DNA from: Macrothele yani
Taxonomy: Eukaryota; Arthropoda; Arachnida; Araneae; Macrothelidae
Assembly: GCA_039090855.1 (NCBI GenBank)
Contig: CM077013.1
Coordinates: 136,235,240-136,299,239 of the forward strand
DNA: 64,000 nucleotides
Reading direction: 5' to 3'
Below, piece by piece: positions 43,750 through 55,350 of the stretch. The notes under the pieces are model-generated. The model was not told the DNA's origin, made no database searches, and saw only the letters and a program-made list of their open reading frames with translations. A program made the position numbers and the translations under genes. Every line of letters starts with the position of its first letter. Positions within the stretch are counted from its first letter, which is position 1.

Positions 43750-44758
43750 TGTTGTATTTAGGTGTGAACCCGTTGAGCAAGTGAATTTGCACGTTGTTTT
43801 ACCGATTAATCCAGGAGTAAGAGTAATAAACGCTAAATTCATTTTTTTTACCAAACGAAATCAAAACTAGACCGATATGTTTATTTGAGTTAATTCAGGC
43901 TCACTTCGGGAAACCCGATGCTTCTTCTATCACAATTTTTTGAGCTCATCAGCTTTCCATATAAGATAGTTATAAGAGGATGGTGATGATTTTAGTTTTT
44001 TTGTATGTTTAACCTCCATACTTAACGACGATGTTAAGCGACTCAAGTTTGAGATTGGTGTTTCATAGCTTACACATTCAGATTCTTTTATAAAACTTAA
44101 GGAATCAAAATACTTATTATTTTTGAATCATCCATTTCCTTATTCTCTTTTGCAGTTTGCTTAAATTATCTTAAAGTATTTCAGTGCTTCAGAAAAGCAA
44201 GGAATGTACAAAAATAACAGTACAATTTTCTAGCTGAATAAGAAAGGATCCCTCCGACAATATGCACTTGATAGCAGATACTCGCCGTCAAAAGAAAACG
44301 AGCTTTCCATTAGTTAGTGTAACACTCTTTCGCATTTCACAAAGTTTTTAAACGGCAGTTAATGAAAGCCCCAAACCTAGTGGGAATAAAGAGTGGGGGG
44401 CAAAGGGAGCGGAATCTAGTTCTCTGATCGGTCGACTGCCCAAGCCCTGAATGCAACGGCCGGTTTCGCATCAAACGTTATATCCTTGTTAAACACAGCA
44501 CAATTCCACATGAGTTCGGGCATGATGATACCAAGTTAGGTTTGCATTCATGCTTTGTTTTTAGTTCCTGTAAAATACACACAAATATATGAATGCCTTT
44601 AAATAAAACCCTTTTAAACCAGGTACTTAGTTTAAATTTTCGATAAAAAATGGCAATACAAATCTTTTTATGTAATTCTTTTTATGCATGCGTTGAATAC
44701 AACGACCGTAAGCTACTGCATGCTAGCATTTTAACCGAACTTTCGTACAGCGGAGAAG
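43750..44758. other. Unassigned spacer
   Basis: No gene or repeat recognised. Confidence 0.4.
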
Positions 44759-44945
44759 GCCGCTCTAGTGGTCGAGTAGTTTGAGGCACTGGTCAGTGAG
44801 CATTCTTCTAATCTGGGCCCGGACGTCATACGTTGTATGATAGTCACCTCCTTCCCTGTGGAAGCAATGTCCCGAAATAAGGAACGGACGACTGCTTATA
44901 GCCATACATATAGTGCTCATAGTGGTAGAATAATCATGTGCACCC
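44759..44945 (+). mobile_element. Degenerate SINE, family 1
   Basis: GCCGCTCTAGTGGTCGAGTA at the head and AAATAAGGAACGGACGACTG, CTTATAGCC in the body match the family 1 SINEs, but the B box is lost and no A-tail is seen. Confidence 0.65.
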
Positions 44946-46533
44946 ACAAACAAACAAAGTAAGTATTATAAAGATGAGACGATACAGTAGGATTCCGAAG
45001 TTGGATGTCCTACGTATCGAGGTTTCTAGTGCAAAGAGAAAGTGAACTCTTGTCGTGAGGGCAGTCAAAATAAGGTTGCAGGAGATGACTATTGCGTGTG
45101 GTTAAGATTGCACTGCCTGGAGAGAAAAAGGAAACAATCCTGAAGACTGAGGGACAAGTGTTTTGATGTAGTGAAGAACATTTATATCACACTGCTCACC
45201 ACCGGCTCACTGCTATGATAAAAATAAACCCCGGAGCTCACTCTGATTCCTTCTGAGTAACAGAAAAGAAATCTTCATAGATGCATACATATCATTAAGC
45301 TGTTCTCTGATATTCAGAGGTTAGCTCCTCAAAGAAAAACCATCTGACAAAAAAACATTTAACTGATAATACATATCCCTAAGGTGTTCTCTGAGCTTAG
45401 CTCCACAAAGAAATGCAAACGACCAGATAATTTTTTAACATTATTTATTTACAGTTGCCGTATCAAACTTCTCCATTTACAGCGATCTTGACACACAACA
45501 CGGGCTTCAGTGACATCCATCACACAACGTACACAAAACCTTCTACATTTCATACTCATAATCTTTTTCTCACTCCTGAATCTTATCCTACCATGACTTC
45601 CTTGGCCTTCCTCTACCTTTCCTTCCTGCCACTTGGGTCGAAAATAAATTCTTAGCAAGCATCTCGTCACCCATTCTTTAAACATGGCCAATCCACCTAA
45701 GAATATCAGTCTCTACCTTGCCAACAACATTTTGCTTCACATTACACAACTGCAATACATCTTCATTCCTCACATGATCAGAACGTGTCTTCCCACAAAG
45801 CCCCCGCAAGTAACGCATTTCTTCAACACACAAACGACTCCTATGTCTCTTCTGTAGTACCCAGGTTTCTCTGCCATACATCAGAGTAGGAACAGTTACA
45901 CTTTCATACACAGCCATTCGGGACTCTTTTGAGAATCCATCATTCCTGTGAAAACCTCCTAAAGCAGCTATGGCTTTCAATGAAGAATTCAATCGCCTAC
46001 TAGTTTCGCCATCTAATCTGTTCTCTCTGTCAAACAAGCTTTCCAAATATACAAACTCATTCACCTGATCAATCGCTGTGCCATTTACACTTACATTACA
46101 ATCAGTGCTACCAGTTGCTCTCTCAAAAACCGTAACTTGGTTTTTCCCTTATTTATACTCAGTTTGAATTTCATGCAAACTTCGTACATTCGGGACAACA
46201 TACTCTGCAACTCACTTTTGCTCTCTGCCAACAGGATTGTGTCATCAGCTTACAGCAATCTGCACACAGGGGTATTACCAAGATATAAACCAGTCTTGTC
46301 CATCTTAGCATCACGCATGCATGCATCCATAAATAAATTAAACAGCCATAGTGACATTACACAAACTTGCCTGACTCCTGCATTAATGGAAAATCATTTG
46401 ATAAAACACCATTCACTCGTACACAAGCTCTACTGCCGGCATACATGGTTTTCACACTATTAAGTAGATTCCCAGTGACACGATATTCATTCAACACCTT
46501 CCACAGAAGTATCCTATTTAATCTGTCAGATGC

Positions 46534-49500
46534 GTAACATCACAGCCTCTCCTTGACAAATGTCAACCCCGCCTTCTCGTGGTGCATCCTGTTCCTACTA
46601 AAGGGGCTCTGACGACCGCCAATAGCGGTATAACTATACCATCGGGATTAGAGGAAATTCTATCCCACACTCACCAACCCGCTTGGCCAGCGTGGTGAGT
46701 TATGGCCAAACCCCTCCAAAATGACTCCACAACTTAAATCTTGGCCCTCAGTCTCCGGCAGCTGGAATGTACCTGGCCAAGGCAGCGGCCAGTGCGACAT
46801 GAAGGCAGAGGGTGCTAAGAATCCCCGTAGGACCGGACTAGGCTGCCATCTGATGCTGACCTTGCCAACGTACAATGGACGCTCCCTATCTTCTGATTCA
46901 AGGCTTCTTGAATTGGAAGAGGAACTGCAAAGGATCAAGTGGGACATCGTCGGGCTAAGTGAGGTAAGGAGAAAAGGAGAAGATCTCATCGAACTGAAAA
47001 GTGGACATCTCTTCTACTATCGTGGGACAGATACTGGCAGAACTAGTGGTGTTGGATTTATAATAAACAAGAAACTGAAGGATAAAGTTGTAGAAGTTGA
47101 AAGTTCCTCTGACAGAGCTGCACGGCTTGTTATCCAACTCTCGAAAAGATACCAGGCTCAGATTATTCAAACTTATGCACCCACCTCAAGCCATCCTGAA
47201 GAAGAAATTGAAGAATTTTATGAGGAAATTCGTCATCTAAATAATAAAGGTAAGCAGCACTTGAAAATAATTATGGGAGATTTCAATGCAAAAATAGGGC
47301 AACGGCAGCAGAATGAAACTTTAGTAGGTAAATTCGGTCACGGCAACAGAAACCAGCGTGGAAATACTCTCGTTGAGTTTGCAGAGGCAGAAGGGTTTTT
47401 CATCTTGAACTCCTTTTTCAAGAAAAAGCCACACAGGAAATGGACATGGAGACATCCAAAAGGGACGACAAGTGAAATTGATTTTATTATGTGTAACAAA
47501 AAATTGGTCATAGAAGACTGCAGTGTGCTAAACAAGTTCAACACAGGTAGTGACCATAGATTGGTGAGATGTAAGATGCACCTCAACACTAAACTTGAAC
47601 GTGGCAAGCTCATAAGACAAACAAAATCTATTGACATAACTAACCTTAAAAAACACCATAATACCTTCAAGTTGGAACTGAAGAACATGTTCTCTGCTTT
47701 AGAAGGCCTAACATCGGAAGAAGTGGACATCTCTGAAGTTAACAGAAAAGTAACCAAAGCTCTTATGGAAACAGCAACAAAATTAGCTGGGTCTAAGAAC
47801 AAGTTGCATGTAAATAAATTATCAGGAAAAACGAAAATGTTGATGCAAAAAAGAAGAGAGATGAGGACAACTAAAGAAGATGTGACTTCCGAAGTGGAAT
47901 ATATAGAGCTATGCAAGCACAGTACGAAAAAGTATCACTGAAGACGTAAGGAAATTCAACTGTGAACTAGTAAGGAAAGCAATTGAAAACAACCAAAGCC
48001 TAAAGATAGCAAAGGGACATCTCAGTAAGGGAAGAAAACAGATTATGGCACTGAGAAAAGAAGATGGTTCTGTAACAAGAAATAGAGGCGAAATTTTGAC
48101 AAGAGTGAAAGATTTCTACTCCAAATTATATGAAAGGGATGATACATGTACTCCAGACATCATGAAAGGTACCAGCACCAGAGTTCCTCCAGTCCTTCCA
48201 GCAGAAGTTGCACATGCAGTCAAGAACATGAAGCGGGGAAAAGCTCCAGGAGAAGATGGAATTACTGTAGACATCATACAAGAAGCAAGTGGAGAAATCG
48301 AAACAGTACTCGCCCAAATTTTCACTCGATGTCTTAATGAAGGGAAAATTCCTGAGGATTGGAACAACGCTACAATGATCTTGCTACATAAAAAGGTGAC
48401 ATTAAGGATCTCCGGAACTACAGACCTATCAGCCTTCTATCAGTGGTTTATAAAATCTTCACTAAAGTTCTTTCACACCGCTTGAAGGTGACACTGGACA
48501 TGGCTCAACCGAGAGAACAAGCTGGATTCAGGAGTGGCTACAGCACAATAGATCATATCCACGTTCTGAGAGAACTAATTGAAAGAGCGAGGGAATATGA
48601 ACTTCCATTGTGCATGGCTTTTATCGATTATGAAAAAGCCTTTGATTCGGTGAAACCATCAGCAGTTGCTCTGAAATCCTGCGGTATTGAAGATGCATAC
48701 ATTAATATTATTAATAACATCTATGAAAATGCAAGTGCAAAGATTCGGCTGTTTGAAAACACAACACACATAAAAATTGGAAAAGGAGTGAGACAAGGTG
48801 ACACCATATCTCCGAAGCTCTTTAATGCCACATTGGAAAATGTCTTTCAATCACTGAAATGGGAAAACAAAGGAATAAAGATTAATGGAAATTATCTAAC
48901 CCACCTTCGTTTTGCTGATGACATAGTCATTTTTGCAACTACCCCATCAGAGCTACAGAGTATGATCCAGGAACTTGCTGACAAGAGTAAAGAAGTGGGA
49001 TTAAAAATGAACTTTCAGAAGACAAAAGTGATGTACAATGCTTTTACAAGAAATGAAGATTTATCGATTGATGGAGAAAAGCTGGAGATAACAGACACGT
49101 ACGTTTATCTTGGACAGCAGATATCAAGTGAGCGTCACATTGGTGAAGAAATTAATCGGCGTACAAAACTTGCCTGGAGAGCTTTTGGAAGAAACAGCAT
49201 AATTTTCAAGAGCAATATGCCATTATGTCTTAAAAGAAAAGTGTTTGATCAATGCATCCTTCCAGTGCTTACGTATGGTGCAGAGACGTGGACCTTAGCT
49301 AAAAGAGACATACAAAGGCTGCAGACAACTCAAAGAAGCATGGAGAGGTGCATGCTTGGTGTAACCAGGAGAGATAAGAAGAGGAACACGTGGATCCGAA
49401 AAATGACAAGAGTGGAAGACATCATGATCAGAGTTAAATCCTTGAAATGGCAATGGGCTGGACATACTGCCAGAAGAACAGACCATCGATGGACAGCCGA

Positions 49501-49695
49501 AATTTTAGATTGGATTCCAAGGGACAGGAAAAGACCCAGAAGAAGACCACATGGTAGATGGTTGGATGAAATTCGAAAGTATGCAGGAGTGACATGGAGG
49601 AGACTGGCACAAGACAGACCGTTGTGGAGGAAACTTGGGGAGACCTTCGTCCAGCAGTGGATTGATAATGGTTGACAATGATGATGATGATGATA
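46534..49695 (+). mobile_element. RTE-clade LINE copy C, near full length
   Basis: About 3.16 kb, the expected RTE size. It has a GC-richer 5' UTR (46534-46720) absent from the other copies, endonuclease and RT regions, and a (TGA)n tail at 49676-49695. Inserted on + into a minus-strand LINE; the host reading resumes at 49696. No clear target duplication is visible. Confidence 0.92.
46721..49675 (+). pseudogene. RTE endonuclease-reverse transcriptase ORF, frameshifted
   Basis: Piece 46721-47941 holds the endonuclease with its N-terminal motif (LTLPTYNGRSLSSDSRLLEL, GLSEVRRKGE), GDFNAKIG, EIDFIMCN and TGSDHRLVR. One extra base near 47927 (GCAAGCACAGTACG against GCAAGACAGTAAG in copy B) breaks it. 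The frame resumes in 48045-48485, is broken again at about 48385 (one A short in the A-run, shared with copy A), and is completed by 48443-49675 with [29 protein letters not shown] and the RTE C-terminus. Repeated sharing of the A-run deletion with copy A points to a common source copy. Confidence 0.9.
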
Positions 49696-50298
49696 CTTTA
49701 AATATATGAACGCAGTAAAAACGTTCTTACCAACATCCAGATACTTTTTAATCATCTTGGGTAATGCAAAAATTTGCTTAGTGCAGCCTTTACCAGGCAA
49801 AAAACCACTCTGAACATCTCACACTTTCTCTGATGTAAGGCCTCGTACCTTTCAATAATGATCTTACCATACACATTCCCTTTCGCACTCGGTAAGCTAA
49901 TAAATACCACGATAGTTCTTGCAGTCAGTCTGATCACCTTTTCTCTTATACAAGGGAACAATGATAGCATCCCTCCAAACCCAAGGGACCATTCCACACT
50001 TCCAGCACAGCTGGCAAGTTTCAGTTAACCAGTCAACTACAGAGTCACCACCAAATTTCAACATCTCAGCAGTTATGCCATCAACTCCCAGTGCCTTACC
50101 ATTCTGAAAAGATTTTAGAGCTTTACATGCCTCTTCTCTTGAGATTACTCTTGTGAGTCTTTCACTGTGACATTATCTGCTTCTGCCTCAGAATCACCTT
50201 TGCTTTCTTGACTTATCATAAACTTAGAAAAAGCGGCGCATTAGTAGCAGTGAATTGCTATGGCTTGTTAGTTGCATTTGTTTAATGAAATTAATATA

Positions 50299-51590
50299 CG
50301 AGGGTTGTGCCGAAAGTAATACAAAAGTGGGCATAACTTTTTTTATTAACTGACAGAGGTCGTTCAAATTGCACATGTTGGCAGAATAACCCTTTCTCTA
50401 CACAAAGCGACTACTCAACATAGCCTCCATCACAAGCGATGCATTTACGTTATCGTTAAATTCAACTCTCGAATCCTCTTTGAAAAATTCAGGTGTGGAC
50501 TGTTGTGCCCACTTCTTCACTGCCACTTTCACCTCGTCTGTGTCATCAAATCGTTGTCCCTGGAGATTGTCCTTAATTAGAACGAACAGGTGGAAGTTGG
50601 AGGGCGCCAGATCTGGGTTGTGCGGCGGATGGGGGACAACCGACCAGCTTAGTTTTCTGATCGCCTGATTTGTTGCCAGAGATGTGTGTGGTCTGGCATT
50701 CTCATAGCGAAAGTGGATCTGTTTTAGATTCTTGTTCGGTATCTTCCTCTTTATGGCTTCTTCAAGCTTCTTGAGTGTCTCAATGTACCACTTGCTGGTC
50801 ACGGTACGGCCACGTTCCAAAAAATCAAGCAGAATGACACCCCTGTGATACCAAAAAAACAGTCGCACGACTTTCTGTGCTAATCGTTGGCTATTGAATT
50901 TCTTAGGTTTTGGTGAAGAGGTGTGGCGCCATTCCATAGATTGATTCTTCGTTTTCGGATCATAAAGATACGCCCACGTTTTATCCCCTGTCACCATATC
51001 GGAAGAAAACGTGTCTTTATTGGCATCAAACACTTCCAGCAGATCAGAGCAGACTTCCACCCTTCTCTCCTTCAAATCGGGTGCCAACTGCCAAGGTACC
51101 CACCTGCACACACTTTCTCATACCCTAAGTCTTCCACCATCTTTTGTATGGCATGGTGAACACAGTCCAGTTTTGCAACAAGCTCACGGATTGTGACTCG
51201 TCTCTCCGCGCGAATCAGTTCACCCACTCGCTGGCGATTCGTGTCAGTGGTCACAGATGATGGTCTCCCGCTGTGTGGGTTGTCATCAATGATGGTTTCC
51301 CTTTCTTTAAACGTCTTCATTCATCTGTGCACATTGCTCTTCTCAATGGTATTATCTCCATAAACATTCTCTAGCCTTCTGTGGAAGTCGAACAGCCTGC
51401 AGCCTTCCTTCGTCAAGAACTCAGTGACGGCACGTTGCTTCAGCTTAGAATCCATTATTTACCTGCAATGAAGAAGAAGGGTTACACTATAGAGGAAGAG
51501 TTACTCTACCAACATGTGCAATATAAACGACCTCTGTCAGGTAATAAAAAAGTTATGCCCACTTTTGCATTACTTTTGGTACAACACTCG
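50299..51590 (-). mobile_element. mariner element with about 95-bp inverted repeats
   Basis: Both ends begin CGAG.GTTGT.CC.AAAGTAAT, contain AAAGTGGGCATAACTTTTTT and continue similar for about 95 bp (to GCACATGTTGG). TA flanks at 50297-50298 and 51591-51592. Length 1292 bp is typical of mariner. One minus-strand transposase pseudogene inside. Confidence 0.94.
50398..51455 (-). pseudogene. mariner transposase, DD34D triad mutated
   Basis: Start ATG at 51455 (MDSKLKQRAVTEFLTKEG). A TGA replaces the Trp codon before MKTFKERETI at about 51321-51323. HTH words: GRPSSVTTD, VTIRELVAKLDCVHHAIQKM. A shift near 51100 joins EKVC to RWVPWQLAPDLKERRVE. Catalytic region: first Asp in VTGDKTWAYLYDP is kept, but the second reads RYENARPHT (Asp to Glu) and the third reads APSNFHLF (Asp to Asn). 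So two of three metal-binding residues are changed, besides the stop and the shift. It ends SRFV at 50398. Confidence 0.93.
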
Positions 51591-52361
51591 TATCTTATTT
51601 ATAGTAGGGGAACTACGGAGAACGACAGAGCGGTCGGTAAATAAAAATTTGGTATTTTTAGTGTATGCGTCTCATTCTCTCTTTTCTTTGAAATTACCAA
51701 AATTAAGAAATTTGAATTTAAATTTATAAAAATGACAGTAATAAAATTTTAATAAAAATACTAAATAATGAAAACGATGAATTATATTTCACAGTGCTTT
51801 TGAAATGTTCGAGGGTATTCTTTAAGGTTATTGTTTCCTAATCCGTTCACCGTTATAGCACTTTTGATTTTAAACTACATCAGTGCTCTTCTTTGCTGAA
51901 TAGTCAGCACTTTATGAAAGAAAAATATAAAAAGAAATCATGTTATCTTAAACATTTTCGATTTTGACTTTTATTATAAAACCACCGCAGTACCACAGAA
52001 CCTACAGAATTAGGAAAGACAAGTTTCGCAGTATCAAACCTTGTCCTTCCTGATTCCCACTGCCCAAAAGAGTACCAACTTTCTGGGTTTAGAGCATGGT
52101 TCTATGGAGCGTTAATAAGGAAATTAATAAAATTTATAGCAAAGGTATAAAAGCTAGATATAAGAAGGATGATATAGACAGAATACATAGAACTGTAAGA
52201 AATCGTATAATGTCTGCAATAACAAAATCAACTAGTAAGACAATGAAATACGCAGAATCCATCACATATGGCCCAGGCTTTACATATTGGCTGAGGAATT
52301 TATTGCGAAAGTACATCTCAACAGCAATGAAATCACCAACCCCGTTGTCACATACATTATA
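51591..52361. other. Unassigned spacer
   Basis: An 89-codon + frame (52096-52365) rich in Lys/Ile has no recognisable motif. Nothing else seen. Confidence 0.4.
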
Positions 52362-53205
52362 TTGACAAAAGTCACCGGACACCTAGAAGAGAAACACAAC
52401 ATAGCATTTATTGGTATATATTAGTACGGTGTCGGTCCACCTTTGGCTTTAATGCATGCACTGACCCTTCGAGAGATGCTTTCGACAAGGTTTTCGAACA
52501 TAGCGATAGGTATGTGCTTCCATTCAGTACATAATGCTGCCGCAAACTGTTGCTTAGTAGTAGGCCTTGGTTTCAAACTTCTTATGCGGCGCTCTAATTC
52601 ATCCCATAGGTACTCTATAACATTAAGATCAGGGCTCTGTGCAGGCCAGTCCACACACGATATGGAATCATCGTCATACCACGAAAAACGCCCCCATACG
52701 AGTACACTCCCAGATCCAAACTTGACCGTAGGGACAGTACACTGTGGTAAATAGCGTTCCCCGGATGCCGCCATACACACACACACGGCCATCAGACTCC
52801 TGTATCGTGCATCTGGATTCATCAGTCCATGGGACCCGTTTCCATTGATCTACGGTCCACGATAAATGTTCTTTACACCATGCTAAACGACGAGTAGCAT
52901 TACGAGTGGAGATGAAAAGCCATATCCCATGGAATCAAGTTCTCTGCGAATGGTACGTGTACATACCGAGGTTCCATGCATTTTTACTCAACTGTACACT
53001 GAGGTCTTGTGCAGTACTCCGTCAATTAGCTGTAACGACTCTCCTGAGGCTTCGACGTCTTCTATCACTGATTTTCTTTGGTCTGCCGGTACCTTTTGCT
53101 TCTTCAGGCACGCCATGTGTCTTTCATTTATTCAGTACATCCAAAACAGTTAACCTGTGTATCTTTAAACGCCTCTCAGTTTCTCTTATGGACAACCCAC
53201 TAATA

Positions 53206-54424
53206 CCCTATCTACCAACAAGTAATTGGACACCTGTGATAGCAAAGGAAAACGAAGTTTATTCACCTTCAACAGTTGGTAGAGTCTTCACAAGCGACGA
53301 TTACAGCTGTGACCCTCCGGGGCATACTCTCAACCAGGCGTTGTACGACGGCTAACGGTATTTTCTTCCACTTGGCTTGGAGAAGACAGGTCAGTTCTTT
53401 CCCTGATTTCGGACGTCGTCAGCATCCCTTAAGTCGACGCTCGAACTCGTCCCAGAGGGGATCGATGGGGTTGAGGTCCGGGCTCTGCGCAGGCCAGTCC
53501 ATTCGATTAACCCCACTGTCACCATACCAAGCCATGGTGGACCTCGCAACACGACAGGTAGCATTGTCATCCTGAAAGTAACATGGGTCCACCCCGTAAA
53601 ACTGTCACATCGTAGAAAACGCATGGTCATCCAAAATGGTGCAGTAGGTCTCGGCGTTGAGTCTACCAGGAATTGCGACCAAGGGTCCCATGCCATACCA
53701 GGAGAAAAAACCCCATAGCATAATTCCACCGCCGCTGAACTTCACAGTTGGCACAATACATTCCGGCAGGAGGCGTTCTCCAGGCAGACGCCAAACCCAG
53801 ACCCTGCCATCCGAACGGTAGAGGGCGAACCTTGATTCGTCCTTCCAGAGAACCTGTTTCCACTGTTCAACGGTCCACTGTCGACGTTCTTTGCACCACG
53901 TTAACCGAGCAGCGCTATTTAACTTGGTGATCAAAGGTTTGTGGGCGGCAGCACGTCCATGACAACCGAGCAGATGGTCTTCCTTACGGATGGTATTCAT
54001 CGAAAGAACACTCCCGGATGCCTGTTGAAACTTTTCGTGGATGTGGCCCATCGATTTAGTGCGGTTCTTCCTTATTTCTCTGGCCGGCACCCGTCGGTCT
54101 CTAACTCCCAGTTTTGTGGGTCTGCCGGGTCGGAGCACATTCCGACAGTCACCTCTCATCTTCCAATTGCCAATCACGTAGGCCACTGTCGATTTTGGGT
54201 ACTTCAACTCGCTGGATATGTAACGTATGGATCTGCCATTTCTGTGATACCCGACGATTACACCTTTCTCGAAATCAGATAGCTCCGAACTGCGAGGTAT
54301 CTTGCATGCGACTGGTTGCGTTGTTGTTTCCTACACGATATTTAATGGCGGTGGCCATGACGTGTATCATGACCGCAGATATTGTCGATTGCAGGGGTGT
54401 CCAATTACTTGTTGGTAGATAGTG
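53206..54424 (-). mobile_element. Nested Tc1-like element, same family as 36414
   Basis: Terminal repeats CMCTATCTACCAACAAGTAA followed by TTGGACACC on both sides, TA at 53204-53205 and 54425-54426. Length 1219 bp. Lies inside the N-terminal coding part of the element 52362-54617, in the same orientation. Confidence 0.95.
53288..54304 (-). pseudogene. Tc1-like transposase, lost start and two nonsense codons
   Basis: The natural start codon appears to read ATA (near 54302) before [20 protein letters not shown]. The first internal Met gives the 200-codon stretch 54207-53605. DNA-binding words: [24 protein letters not shown]. First Asp in [16 protein letters not shown] at 53605-53607 stands where the relative at 36414 has TGG. 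Then FQDDNATCRVA (second Asp) and SPDLNPIDPLWDEFERR, where the usual Glu is Asp. A further TGA is at 53418-53420. Apart from these points the frame is continuous, so this is a fairly young loss. Confidence 0.88.
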
Positions 54425-54741
54425 TATAACACCACACAATCTTTCCTTTCTCAAAGTCAGTTCCCTCCCGCCGCGACATTTTCACTCAACCTCATAGTGC
54501 GATAGATCGCGATCGGCTGCAGGCTTATTTATACCTTTTGCAGCTGTACCGCGCATCTTAACAACGCTGCGGATCCGTTCCTTTGCTTTTGAAGGGGTGT
54601 CCGGTGAATTTTGTCAATATCATGTATAACATCAATCTGCAAGAATCTTGATATTATATGTGACGAGAGACAGTGTGAGTAAAAAAAGGCTGGTGTGGGT
54701 GCTACACCGTTGGTGTAACGTGACAGCAAGGAAACGATATA

Positions 54742-55350
54742 CAGGGTGTCCGAAAAGCCTTTCCCTGATTACAAACGTCATTCATATCCGCTTTATGTAC
54801 GTTACAGATGTGAGACTGGTATCAAAATGTTGGAAAACTACCCAAGTTTTTTGTTGCAGGTTTCCGCAGCGTGGCTGTAGTGTAGCAGTGTCAGTGTCCT
54901 GGAAACCGGAAATGTTCACAAATCAGGAAAAAGCTCAGTGTGTCGTCTGGTATCACGACACCCGGTCACCAATAACAGTACAAAAGAACTTTCAAACAAC
55001 GTATGGAAAGAAGACCACAGGATCTGTTGCTGACTTACCGAGAACTGGCCGACCATCAACCTCAGCTGAAAGGGTGGAAGCAGTGAGACAGTCTTTTGTG
55101 CGAAGTCCCAAGAAATCAGTGCGTAGGGCTTCACGTGAATTACAGATGGCAAAAAGTTCTGTTCGTGATAAAAAGTTCTGTTCATGATTTGTGAACATTT
55201 CCGGTTTCCTGGACACTCACACTGCTACACTACATCCACGTTGCGGAAACCTGGAACAAAAAAACTTGGTTAGTTTTCCAACATTTTGGAACCCGTTTCA
55301 CATCTGTAACGTACAGACAGCGGATATGAATGACGTTTGACAAAGCGATC
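54742..55350 (+). mobile_element. DUF4817-type mariner-related element, internally deleted
   Basis: Left end CAGGGTGTCCGAAAAGCCTT next to TA. 54775-54918 and 55190-55340 are inverted copies (CATTCATATCCGCTT, GTAACGTACA, GTTTTCCAACATTTTG, CGGAAACCTG). The interior frame (54912-55187) reads MFTNQEKAQCVVWYHDTRSP, QKNFQTTYGKK, GRPSTSAERVEAVRQSFVRS, PKKSVRRASRELQMAKSSVRD: the N-terminal DUF4817 domain and following HTH of these transposases. The catalytic part is gone. Right terminus eroded. Confidence 0.83.

Larger units (their letters stand above)
45279..50230 (-). mobile_element. Third LINE family, host of an inserted RTE copy
   Basis: Minus-strand LINE in two pieces, 49696-50230 (upstream: KALGVDGITAEMLKFGG, then GCTKQIFALPKMIKKYLDVG, NVFTAFIYL) and 45279-46533 (NRILLWKVLNEY, MYAGSRACVRVNGV, a damaged catalytic motif LLADDTIL preceded by a stop, SINKGKT, then ETWVLQKRHRSRL, YLRGLCGKTRSDHVRNEDVL, DILRWIGHV). 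The RT motif A region is cut between FIYL.K and A.DR.NRILLW by the RTE element. Stops and shifts are present in both parts. The 3' tail carries two copies of TTCTCTGA...GAGGTTAGCTCC-type sequence (about 45310 and 45390). Confidence 0.85.
52362..54617 (-). mobile_element. Tc1-like element interrupted by a second Tc1-like element
   Basis: Ends TTGACAAAAGTCACCGGACA (left) and the complement of CACCGGACACCCC with TTGACAAAATT (right), TA-flanked (52360-52361, 54618-54619). The minus-strand protein starts MSRREGTDFEKGKIVW (ATG 54479), is cut by the element at 53206-54424, and resumes [58 protein letters not shown] (first Asp). Then comes a deletion into [25 protein letters not shown] (third residue Glu). 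The segment with the second Asp is missing between YDDDSIS and CVDW. Confidence 0.93.
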
